Below are positions 53,857-64,000 of a DNA stretch of 64,000 bases, one piece after another. The DNA lies in assembly GCF_045679555.1 (NCBI RefSeq), contig NC_092091.1, positions 11,619,918 to 11,683,917 of the forward strand, written 5' to 3'. A model generated the notes under the pieces. That model had not been told where the DNA came from. It worked only from the letters and a program-made list of their open reading frames with translations, and searched no databases. The stretch comes from Salvelinus alpinus. Its lineage: Eukaryota; Chordata; Actinopteri; Salmoniformes; Salmonidae. How positions within the stretch are numbered: the first letter of the stretch is position 1; the number at the start of each line of letters is the position of its first letter. The position numbers and the translations under genes are program-made.

Positions 53857-55120
53857 AAACTTTTTAGGGATAGGGGGCAGCATTTTCACTTTTGGATGAA
53901 TTGGTGCCCAAATTGAACGGCCTCCTACTCTGTCCCAGATGATAATATATGCATATTATTATTACTATTGGATAGAAAACACTCTGAAGTTTCTAAAACT
54001 GTTTGAATTATGTCTGTGAGTATAACGTAACTCATATGGCAGGCAAACTTCCAAACGGGAAGTGAAAATTCTGAAAAGGGTCGATGTGAAAGTCATCGCC
54101 TATTCAAATCCCTGTAATTTATGGATCTGTTTGCACTTCCTACGCCTTCCACTATATGTCAACAGTCAGTAAAACGTGGAATGAAGCCTCTAGTGTGATG
54201 TGGGACCGGATGGGAGGTGTTTCAGTCACTGGTCTGGCAGATTGCCAGTTGCTGGTCACGCACGCTAGTCATGGAATGTGCATGTGTGCCATTACTTTTA
54301 CAGACATGAAGAAATGCTCCGGTTGGGACGTTATTGGTTATATATGATAACAACATCCTGAAGATTGATTCTCAACTAAGTTTGACCAGTTTATTCGACT
54401 TGTAATATAACTTTTTGAAGTTTTCGTCCGACGTTTGCCTTCCCTTGCGCCAGTGTTTGGACACGTGTACTACACATGCTAGCTAAAGTTGCTAATTTTA
54501 CATAAGTAATGGACACTATCGAACAAAAAAAAACGATTTATTGTGGAAATAGGATTCCTGGCATTGCATTCTGATGAAGATAATCAAAGGTAAGGGAATA
54601 TTTATGATATCATTTCGTATTTCTGTTGACTCCAACATGGCGGAGAAATGTTATTTATATTTGAGCGCCTTCTCAGATTATTGCATGCTGTGCTTTTTAC
54701 AAAAGTTTTTTTTAAATCTGACAGCGGTTGCATTAAGAACCAGTGTATCTTTAATTATATGTAAAACATGTATCTTTCATCAAAGTTTATGATGAGTATT
54801 TCTGTTATATGACGTGGCTCTCTGTAATTACTCCGGATATTTTGGAGGCATTTCTGAACATGGCGCCAATGTAAACCGAGATTTGTGGATATAAATATGC
54901 ACATTATCGAACAGAACATAAATGTATTGTGTAACATGATGTCATATGAGTGTCATCTGATGAAGATGTTCAAAGGTTAGTGATTCATTTTATCTCTATT
55001 TCTGGGTTTTGTGAAAGCTATCTTTGGCTGGGAAAGATTTCTGTGTGTTTTTTGGATTTGGTGGTGAGCTAACATAAATATATGTTGTGTTTTCGCTGTA
55101 AAACATTTTAAAAATCGAAC
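53857..55120 (+). mobile_element. Non-autonomous DNA element, TTAA type (uncertain)
   Basis: Starts TTAAACTTTTTAGGGATAGG and continues GGGCAGCATTTTCACTTTTG, a high-copy salmonid repeat. It contains the AAAACACTCTGAAGTTTCTA block and a later CTGACAGCGGTTGCATTAAG block, followed by related sequence twice (about 54770 and 54960). No transposase is encoded. The TTAA at the start hints at piggyBac-like mobility, but I cannot see the right end clearly. Confidence 0.5.
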
Positions 55121-55345
55121 ACGAACACCACCCACCCTGAAACCACAAATGGCTCTGCCAAAAGGTATGGATCCACTTTCTCCAAAAATGTAACTCCTAC
55201 TGCACCAGATTCTTCTTTATCATGTCCATTGATGCCAGGCTCTGGTTCTGAGCTCTTCACCACACCTTCCCACTCACTTAACTCTCCCTCATTCATTTCC
55301 ATTTCACCTCCAGAACTCGGTCTGGCGCACGGCTCACTCTGTTTG
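55121..55345 (-). mobile_element. I/Nimb-type LINE ORF1 start in intron 2 of gene 3
   Basis: Encodes [20 protein letters not shown] and [13 protein letters not shown], matching the ORF1 start at 22881 in gene 1. It is truncated where the TTAA-type element begins. Confidence 0.65.
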
Positions 55346-56843
55346 CACTTGAATTATAACATTGAAATGTCTCTATTCCTTTGAAACTTATGTTAGTGTA
55401 ATGTTTACTGTTAACTTCTGATTGTTCATTTCACTTTTGTTAATTATCTATTTCACTTGCATTGTAAACATATTTTTCCCATGCCAATAAAGCCCATTTT
55501 ATTGGATTGAGAGAGAGACAGAGAGAGAACTCCATGTTAATGTATAGGGGACATGAGTCAGTCATGGTTACTCAAGGCTTTGTGATGACGTAGCCCCGCC
55601 TGCGACTTCAAATTCAGTGTCGGCCCAATAGGGACTGTCATCTTGGTGTAATGGTGTGTCTCCTCTGGTCAACAATACTCACCTTGAGAGACTCCACAGC
55701 CTGTTGGAGCTCCTTCAGCTCCTTCTCTCTCTCCTGGAATCTCTGCTGGACCTTCTGCTGACTCATCCCCAGCTGCCTCTGTGGAGAATCACTCTTCAAT
55801 GAGCTATCAAGCTTTATTTGTCCAGCAGATCAATAGTATAGTCATGTGACATAGAGAGGAAGGTCTAACATATTGAGGAAGTCCCTTTCCAATATTATAT
55901 TTTCTATGTTGCTATGTGAATGATTATAGTTTTAACAGTCGGTGTAAATGTATCAAGGGATTGAGACTGAACTTTGGACTCATTAAATGGCATTCAGAAT
56001 GATAATAGTGTTTGACTTTAGAAAATGGTGATACATTTGGAGAATCTGGGTTAACATAATCAAGGTTTGTGTTCATATTTGTTCTGCTGTGGATAGATTT
56101 CATTTGAATGATCTCATATTCAATCAGTCTTAGTTCCTACTTTATCTTTAATTCTTTGTTTATCAGACAGTCACCAACAAGTTGTTCTGGTCTTACCTGT
56201 TTCTCAGTCCTCTCTGCTGCAGCTGACACTGTATCATGGCCTTTATGTTCATCCATTGTACACAGATAACAGATACACTGCTGATCTGTACGACAGTAAA
56301 ACTCCAGCAGTTTGTCATGATGAGAGCAGATCTTCTCCTGTAGTTGTGTGGTGGCTTTGACCAGCTTGTGCTTCTTGAAAGCAGGAGATTCATAGTGCGA
56401 TTGGAGGTGAGTCTCACAGTAAGAGGCCAGACACACCAGACAGGACATGAAGGCTTTCTGCTTTCTGGTCCCAGTGCAGACATCACACGCCACATCTCCA
56501 GGTCCAGCATAGCACAGAGCAGGAGGGGGAGCAGCCTGGAGTCCTGTCTTCTTCATTTTCTCCACCATCTCAGCCAACATGTTATTTTTCCTCAGATTAG
56601 GCCTTGGAGTGAAGGTCTCTCTGCACTGAGGACAGCTATAGACCCCTTTCAAAACATCCTGATCCCAGCAGCCCTCAATACAGCTCCTACAGTAATTGTG
56701 TCCGCAGGCAGTAGTGACTGGCTCCTTCAGTAGATCCAGACAGACCGAACAACAGAACTGGTCCTGTTCCAGCAGAACTCCCTGCTGAGCCATTTGGACG
56801 GTTGTTCACTCTCACACAGACAGACGACACAGAGACTCAGATC

Positions 56844-56855
56844 AGTTTCGTTTTC
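56844..56855 (-). promoter_or_regulatory. ISRE upstream of finTRIM gene 3
   Basis: GAAAACGAAACT on the minus strand, an exact ISRE, 50 bases before the ATG at 56793. Identical in sequence and spacing to that of gene 1. Confidence 0.7.
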
Positions 56856-56879
56856 TCAGAAAATAGTTTGTGTGGAGGG

Positions 56880-57865
56880 GGAGGTACTTCCTGGTTCTGC
56901 CAGAGAGGTGGGGCTAGAGGGAGGGAGGGAAGGAGGGAAGGAGGGGAGCAGGGAGGGAGCCAGTGAGGTAGAAGTTAGAGGGAAGGGCGTGAGAGAGAGA
57001 GAGAACTGCACGTCTAGAGGGAGACAAAGATTTCAGTTACTAGGTTAGGACCCTTAATTTGGAATAAATCTAACTAATGTGAGTTGTTAGAATATATTAA
57101 GTGTAACAGTTTCTATGAAGTACATATTATAATTATTTTAATGACCTTTATAATGCCTTATAATACACTTATGTGTTATAACACTGATTATAAGTGTCTA
57201 TAATAATTAATAAGTGGTTGTAATGAGGGGGGACTTGACATTGATACAACGTACTGTAGGTGAAATGAATACTGTATGTATTGACTGATCATTGAGAATG
57301 AGGTAATACTTTACATTACAGTGTGGTTATTACTGTTAGGTCTAGGGTCAGGGTTAGAGGTACTACATTCAGCAGTAACCCTAGACATATCTAGGACTGT
57401 AAAGAGAAGACGTTTTACAATCAGAGTTCTTTGTTTCTCTTCTTAGTCATACAAATCCCCCACATCTTATAGGTGGACGGGGTTATGAACACATTCAATA
57501 CATTACTTCTGAAACCAGATGAAATGAAACTGTCTTTCAGCAGGAAAAGCTTCTCTAATAATCCTAACCATGGCTGGGTGTCTTCAGAGACTGACAGGTA
57601 TAGAGACACACTGTCAAGTCAAAACATCTGGCTGTGCTTTCATGTCAAAACCCTTATTCTATTCTAGTCATTATATTATATGCTATTATAAGATAATATA
57701 TTATATCCATAGTCTCCACTCAGTATAGTGTTAATGATGACTGTTTGTTGTGTACATTGATTGAATGGTTAGGACTATCTCTCTGTATTCACAGTTTAAA
57801 TCCCAAGAGACCAGGACACCTAAAGGAAGCCTTTAACACTGCATCCCTTCATCCAGTCATAGTAA
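56880..57865. other. 5' flank of gene 3, duplicate of the gene 2 flank
   Basis: No gene. Collinear with 44080-45050. It differs by an expanded GGGAGGAAGG-type purine stretch at 56920-56965. Confidence 0.7.
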
Positions 57866-57867
57866 AT

Positions 57868-58490
<623 letters not shown>

Positions 58491-58492
58491 TG

Positions 58493-59010
58493 CAGGCCAC
58501 CCTCTTGGTTCTGGAAGACCAGAGGATTCAGTGGTGTAAACAAGACACCACTGAATCCTCTGGTCTTCTAGAACCAAGAGGGTGGCCTGCAGGTGAACAA
58601 GACAGCACTGAATCCTCTGGTCTTCTAGAACCAAGAGGGTGGCCTGCAGGTGAACAAGACAGCACTGAATCCTCTGGTCTTCTAGAACCAAGAGGGTGTC
58701 CTGCAGGTAAACAAGACACCACTGAATCCTCTGGTCTTCTAGAACCAAGAGGGTGTCCTGCAGGTAAACAAGACAGCACTGAATCCTCTGGTCTTCTAGA
58801 ACCAAGAGGGTGTCCTGCAGGTAAACAAGACACCACTGAATCCTCTGGTCTTCTAGAACCAAGAGGGTGTCCTGCAGGTAAACAAGACAGCACTGAATCC
58901 TCTGGTCTTCTAGAACCAAGAGGGTGGCCTGCAGGTAAACAAGACAGCACTGAATCCTCTGGTCTTCTAGAACCAAGAAGGTGGCCTGCAGGTAAACAAG
59001 ACACCACTGA
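58493..59010 (+). repeat. 57-base minisatellite with an inverted first unit
   Basis: Nine direct units (ACTGAATCCTCTGGTCTTCT start) follow one unit in the opposite orientation at 58493-58541. The inverted unit and its neighbour form a hairpin with arms of about 48 bases. Nineteen codons per unit keep long frames open on both strands; these are not genes. Confidence 0.95.
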
Positions 59011-59945
59011 ATCCTCTGCAGCTTCTATTAGGGCCAGGCGATTTCCTGGCTACGTCTCCTGGCAGGAAAGACTTTGTCTCAAGTTATATTATTGTTTACA
59101 GAGTGAGTCCATGTAACTTATTTAGTGACTTGTTAAGTACATTTTTACCATTTCCCCTCCCATCTTCCCTTTTCATTCTATTCTATCAGCCACACCACTA
59201 GCTCACCTTGGAATAAATAACAAAGGAAAACTATTACTACATGAAGTGAAGTGTTGTATTTTTTATTTCCCATCACCATAAGTCATTTTTAATCACTGAA
59301 CAGTAGCAGACCTAACTTCATCTGTTCCTGACTCTGGATAGTGGATCAAAAAGACCATCAATCTCCAATGATATTAAAGTACTATTCTGAACATTACTGA
59401 TATACTGAGTGGCAAGTCAAGATATCTGCTGGTTTTATTGTTTGGTCAATATCACCACCTGCTGGACAGGTTTAATGTTGCTGGACTGAGCAGTATGGGA
59501 GGATGAAAGATGCCAAATTTCAGGCCGGTTTCCCGGACATCTACATTGAACATACTTTTAATTCTAGGACTAGGATTAATCTGTGTCTGGGAAACCAGAC
59601 CATATAGTTTAGTAGAAAGTAAGTGATACCAGCTGTAGTGGGCTGACTAGTCCTGAATTGTCCTTTTGTTCCTGGACCATTTTCCATGCAGCTCCAGCTG
59701 ACAGAAAACACATCAATTAGGGCCGAGCCTCTAAACTGGTGAGGGCTCTCGGAGTGTGGTGTCAGGAAAATAACCTGACACTCAACGTCAACAAAACAAT
59801 GAGCACCTTAAATCTATTAAAATTCAAATCAATCAAAGTGAAAGTATTGAATTTTAATTCAGAACATCTGTAGATCAAATCAGTTAAATCATTGTACATA
59901 AAACAGAGCAGAATGAATCATCACATCTGGGGACCATCACCACCA
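59011..59945. other. 3' flank of gene 4, duplicated
   Basis: No gene. 59150-59730 is homologous to 46080-46700. A scrap of Rex1/CR1-group LINE RT (about 59738-59800, GTGGTGTCAGGAAAATAACC) matches 35921-35986. Confidence 0.65.
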
Positions 59946-59947
59946 GC

Positions 59948-60305
59948 ATGACTAGTATCTATGTGGACCCTACTACAGTTTAACCAGCTCAGCTATAGAC
60001 TACACCAGCATGACTAGTATCTATGTGGACCCTACTACAGTTTAACCAGCTCAGCTATAGACTACACCAGCATGACTAGTATCAATGTGGACCCTACTAC
60101 AGTTTAACCAGCTCAGCTATAAACTACACCAGCATGACTAGTATCAATGTGGACCCTACTACAGTTTAACCAGCTCAGCTATAGACTACACCAGCATGAC
60201 TAGTATCTATGTGGACCCTACTACAGTTTAACCAGCTCAGCTATAGACTACACCAGCATGACTAGTATCTATGTGGACCCTACTACAGTTTAACCAGCTC
60301 AGCAG
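59948..60305 (-). repeat. 62-base minisatellite after gene 4
   Basis: About six units of the finTRIM-associated repeat; the last overlaps the stop codon of gene 4. Confidence 0.95.
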
Positions 60306-62323
60306 TACCACAGAGATGAAACCCAGGATAGAGGGGCTGAGTGAATGTGGTCTGGACTCTGTGGAGGAGGGTCATTGTGTCAGAGACACTGTAGAAGGAC
60401 ATAGTACCTGCCTTGTGATCCAGGTACACTCCTACTCTGGAGGACTGAGGGCCTGATACTTTAGTCACAACATTATTGTGTCTGAAACAATAACCATCAC
60501 TAGAGTGCTGTAAACTCCAGGACTTGTTATTGAGTCCAAATGCATTATCTGCCTCTGTTCTGCTGATGTCTTTATATGAGACTGCTGTATAAACACACCA
60601 CCCACTCCTCTCCACCTCCCAGTAACTGCGTCCAGACAGACCCTCTCTACACAAAACCTGACACTGGTTGGTGAATCTGTCTGGATGACCAGGATATGGT
60701 TGGTCTTGGTATGTAGTGGTCACCTTTCTGTTCCCTTCAGACAGAGAGAGGCGTGTGTTTGCTGTGTTTGGGTCCAGTGTGAGCTGACAGGAATCTGGGA
60801 GAAGAGCAGAGCAGAGACCAATGAGGGGAGTTAGAACAATAAGTTAAGTCAGATACTGTATCTACCCTGTCTTTGATTAGAGCACAGCAGAGATCAAATC
60901 AGAGAAATATGAAGAGTCAGATAGATACCCAGTCTTTGATTAGATCTACTATTGCTATATATTTCTAGAGGGATTGTTAGGAGTGTCAGTAAAAGAGACT
61001 GTTAGTTACTTCACAATAAGGATACTCACATTGTAACAACTGTTCTCTGGTCTTGGGCTCTGGAGGCAGTACAACATCCACTATATTCACTACAGACACA
61101 CAAACACATTGACAGAGAGAGGGAATGTTATCATCATACCATATTCCACATGTATATGACTTGTAGGGAACTTTCAATGGTCAAAAGTTGATGTTCTTAT
61201 TATTTTCAACACACCTGTAGTGGAGATCTTGGTCCATTCTCCTTTAAGGACGTCTTCTAGTTTCTCTCTCAGTTCAGACACAGTCTTACTCACATCTCCA
61301 AAGTACTGAAGAGGACGGACAACGATGCTGGGTAAGTCTGAAGATACACTGATACTCGAGAGAGACTGATAACTCTGGAGAGGGAGAGACAGAAAGAGAG
61401 AGACAGACAGAGAGAGGGAGACAGACAGAGACAGAGAAAGAGAGGGAGAGAGAGGGTCAAGAAGAGACGGGGACAGAGACGGGGACAGAGACGGGGAGGG
61501 ACAGAGACAGACAGAGGGACAGAGAAGGACAGAGATGAACAGAGAGAGAGAAAGATACAGAGACAGACAGAGAGCCAGACAGAGACGGACAGAGGGAGGG
61601 ACAGATACGGACAGACACGGATAGAGAGCGAGAGAGATGGACAGGGAGCGAGAGAGACGGAGAGAGAGCGAGAGAGACGGACAGAGAGGGAGAGGGACGG
61701 ACAGAGGGAGGGACAGAGATGGACAGAGACGGACAGAGAGCGAGAGAGACGGACAGAGAGGGAGAGAGACGGACAGAGGGAGGGACAGAGAGAGAGAGAG
61801 AGAGAGGGAAGGTCAGAGAGAGAGAGAGAGGGACGGACAGAGAGAGAGAGAGACGGACAGAGAGAGAGAGAGAGAGAGGGACGGACAGAGAGAGAGAGAG
61901 GGACGGACAGAGAGAGAGAGAGAGAGAGAGAGCGAGAGGGACGGACAGAGAGAGAGAGGGACGGACAGAGAGAGAGAGGAACGGACAGAGAGAGAGAGAG
62001 AGAGAGAGAAGGAATGACAGAGAGGGGGAGGGACAGAGACGGAAAGAGGGAGGGACAGAGACGGACAGAGGGAGGGACAGAGATAGACAGAGGGAGGGAC
62101 AGAGACGGACAGAGAGTGAGAGAGACGGACAGAGAGGGATAAAGACGGACAGAGGGAGGGACAGAGGGAGAGTGGGACAGAGAGAGAGGGATGGACAATG
62201 AGAGAGAGAGGGACGGACAGAGAGAGAGAGAGGGACATACAGAGAGAGAGAGAGAGAGGGACGGACAGAGAGAGAGAGAGAGGGACAGAGAGACAGAGAG
62301 GGAAAGAGAGAGAGAGAGCGACA

Positions 62324-62357
<34 letters not shown>

Positions 62358-62708
62358 TAGAGAGAGAGAGACAGAGAGAGAGAGGGACAGAGGCGGGGGG
62401 CAACATAATGATTGAGATGAATAGTTTCACATGAAATTAATTTCATATCACATGGAACAAGATAGTTTAGTTACCTGGAGAAAATGGATGTGATCCTCTG
62501 TGTGTGAGAGCTGCTCCAGCTCAGTGCTTCTCTTCCTCAGCTCAGCTATCTCCTGCTTCAGTTGCTCCAGGAGTCCTTCAGCTTGACTCACTTGAGCCTT
62601 CTCTTGGGCTCTGATCAGCTCCTTCACCTCAGAGCTCCTTCTCTCAATGGAGCGGATCAGCTCAGTAAAGATCTGATCACTGTCCTCCACTGCTGACTGT
62701 GCAGAGCG
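60283..62708 (-). CDS. ftr: finTRIM gene 4, exons 3-6 (5' part beyond window)
   Basis: Exons in gene order: 62708-62475 (coiled coil), 61374-61215, 61089-61030, 60794-60283 (PRY-SPRY). Lengths are 234, 160, 60 and 512 bases and the frame is continuous. Splice borders are GT-AG. The SPRY text has LTLDPNTA, then SYWEVERSG in place of the usual CYWEVEWSG, and ends AELVKL. RING and B-box exons are not in the remaining 1.3 kb, which holds LINE remnants of intron 2, so they should lie beyond 64000. The gene is probably an E3 ligase like genes 1 and 2; whether it is whole cannot be told here. Confidence 0.85.
61380..62400 (-). repeat. Pyrimidine satellite filling intron 3 of gene 4
   Basis: About 1 kb of GACAGAGAGGGA-type repeats on the plus strand, pyrimidine-rich in gene sense, ending at the exon 4 acceptor. 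It is the counterpart of the repeat in gene 1. Open frames in it are artefacts. Confidence 0.95.
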
Positions 62709-62729
62709 CTGTTAAGAGAGAGACAGAGA

Positions 62730-62839
62730 GAGACAGTAGGTACAGTACCAGCTGCTTTGAGTCAGAATGATCACCCCCTGCTCTCCAGGTCCACCAGGCC
62801 TTGTCTCCCCTCGTGGACAGGCAGGTACAGAACACACCT
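62730..62839 (-). mobile_element. L1/Tx1-type LINE scrap in intron 2 of gene 4
   Basis: Minus-strand text resembling RQGLVDLESRG, related to the remnant at 34960-35040 in gene 2, at the same intron position. Confidence 0.5.
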
Positions 62840-63124
62840 TGGCCAGCTGCACCATCGAAATCATCCAGACGGGTTACATCACTGCCTGGTAGGACAACTG
62901 CTCAGCCTCCGATCGCAAGGCACTACAGAGGGTAGTGAGGGTAGTGTGTACGGCCCAGTACATCACCGGGGCCAAGCTTCCTCCCATTCAGGACTTCTAT
63001 ACCAGGCGGTGTCAGCCCTTTTAAACTGCATTGTTGTTTAGGGGCTCATAAGTAAGCATTTCACTGTAATGTCTACACCTGTTGTATTCGGCGCATGTGA
63101 CAAATAACATTTGATTTGATTTGA
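62840..63124 (+). mobile_element. Rex1/CR1-group LINE 3' end
   Basis: Contains GTAGGACAACTGCTCAGCCT, the CATCACCGGGGCCAAGCTTC block and the GTAAGCATTTCACTGTAATG tail, ending CAAATAACATTTGATTTGAT. It is 5'-truncated and non-functional. Confidence 0.8.
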
Positions 63125-63586
63125 ACACACCTACAGTTGACACACAACTTTATCCACTAAAACGACACAATCCTCTATCCCATGACCTCCTGCACACTTC
63201 CCACATCTTGGAATCTCCCTCCTACAAACTGCTGCAACTTGACCATAAACGTTGCACCTGAAACAGCTCAGTGGATTCAACACGAAGACTCTAACAGGAT
63301 AACTGATATATCCTAACATGACTTTGTCAGGTAAAGACTCAGAACTCAAAAGGACTGACAGTGACTCCACTGTTTCTCCACACTCACCACCGGGTCTGCG
63401 TCGCACCAAACGGCGGGTATTACAAACACCAGGAGTCTTCAACTTCAATTTCTCCACCTCCACACTTAACACAATCCCAGAAAACACTCCTTTCAATGGT
63501 GCCCTGTTCCTGAGAGCAAAGCAAGAAACAAATCTTGACCCAAGTTGCGTGACACGGAGCTCCCACTCCCTCTGGTCAGAAGAAAC
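63125..63586 (-). mobile_element. I/Nimb-type LINE ORF1 remnant in intron 2 of gene 4
   Basis: Encodes [20 protein letters not shown], then [20 protein letters not shown] and the [14 protein letters not shown] knuckle. It is open over 175 residues (63658-63131), the best-preserved of the copies here. It matches 23140-23583 in gene 1. Confidence 0.7.
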
Positions 63587-64000
63587 TGAGACTGCTCTTC
63601 TCTGTGTCACGGAGGCGCTCCGCACTGCTAAAGCTAACTCTCTCTCCTCTGCTCTCATCCTTCTAGACCTATCGGCTGCCTTTGATACTGTGAACCATCA
63701 TATCCTCCTCTCCACCCTCTCCGAGCTGGGCATCTCCGGCGCGGCCCACGCTTGGATTGCGTCCTACCTGACAGGTCGCTCCTACCAGGTGGCGTGGCGA
63801 GAATCTGTCTCCGCACCACGTGCTCTCACCACTGGTGTCCCCCAGGGCTCTGTTCTAGGCCCTCTCCTATTCTCGCTATACACCAAGTCACTTGGCTCTG
63901 TCATATCCTCACATGGTCTCTCCTATCATTGCTATGCAGACGACACACAATTAATCTTCTCCTTTCCCCCCTCTGATAACCAGGTGGTGAATCGCATCTC
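63587..64000 (+). mobile_element. L2-group LINE reverse transcriptase, cut by window edge
   Basis: An open frame runs to the edge with ALILLDLSAAFDTVNHHILL, LTGRSYQVAWRESV, the GVPQGSVLGPLLFSLY motif and the catalytic YADDTQL. All RT blocks seen are intact. The start is 5'-truncated inside the RT. Whether the rest is open lies beyond 64000. Confidence 0.85.

Noticed and set aside
61290-62446. Ser/Leu/Pro-rich and Arg/Glu-rich open frames
   Set aside because: Pyrimidine satellite in intron 3 of gene 4.

Overview
The window looks like salmonid fish DNA (Oncorhynchus, Salmo or Salvelinus type). The signs are an HpaI-type tRNA-derived SINE, several Tc1-like transposon families, long CT/TA/CTGT microsatellites, and a tandem array of finTRIM genes. 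FinTRIMs are a fish-specific TRIM family with the order RING, B-box, coiled coil, PRY-SPRY. I assign the organism from recalled repeat families, not from a search.

Host genes: five finTRIM loci are present. (0) A damaged first exon runs off the left edge (1-311, minus). (1) An intact-looking six-exon gene lies at 21202-28478, plus. (2) An intact-looking six-exon gene lies at 33210-44002, minus. (3) A six-exon locus lies at 47480-56793, minus; its fourth exon is two bases short, which breaks the frame. (4) The last four exons of another gene lie at 60283-62708, minus, with its first exons presumably beyond base 64000. I worked out the exons by aligning the copies with each other. Sizes are 597, 96, 234, 160, 60 and about 515 bases, with GT-AG borders. 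Genes 1 and 2 give uninterrupted proteins of 554 and 553 residues. Every copy whose start is visible has an ISRE or ISRE-like site 46-50 bases upstream of the ATG, which fits interferon-inducible antiviral genes.

Layout: 0.3-1.3 kb is intergenic. At 1.3-6.3 kb a decayed Tc1 transposon carries a Penelope-like element. At 6.7-7.6 kb lie L1-type ORF1 remnants. At 8.5-15.5 kb is an LTR-element fossil rich in 27-base repeats, itself split by a 4.6 kb L2/CR1-type LINE that is almost complete. At 15.5-20.4 kb is a scrambled block of minisatellites, LTR pieces, Ty3/gypsy pol scraps and a solo LTR. At 20.4-28.8 kb is gene 1 with a solo LTR in its upstream region. At 30-33 kb lie LINE and CACTA-like transposon remnants. 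At 33-44 kb is gene 2, whose 8 kb second intron is packed with repeats. At 44-47 kb is duplicated flanking DNA with an HpaI SINE. At 47-57 kb is gene 3, whose second intron holds a second copy of the L2/CR1-type LINE. At 57-60 kb are duplicated flanks, a large CTGT array and a 57-base minisatellite. At 60-64 kb are gene 4 and the start of another L2 LINE.

How it fits together: the same LINE fragments sit in intron 2 of several copies, so they were there before the tandem duplications. Other insertions are found in one copy while the relatives keep the empty site, so they came later. These are the foldback element in gene 1, the LINE in gene 3 and the solo LTR upstream of gene 1. I found no clearly new biological system. 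The most interesting material is the interferon-linked finTRIM array and the structural oddities around it.
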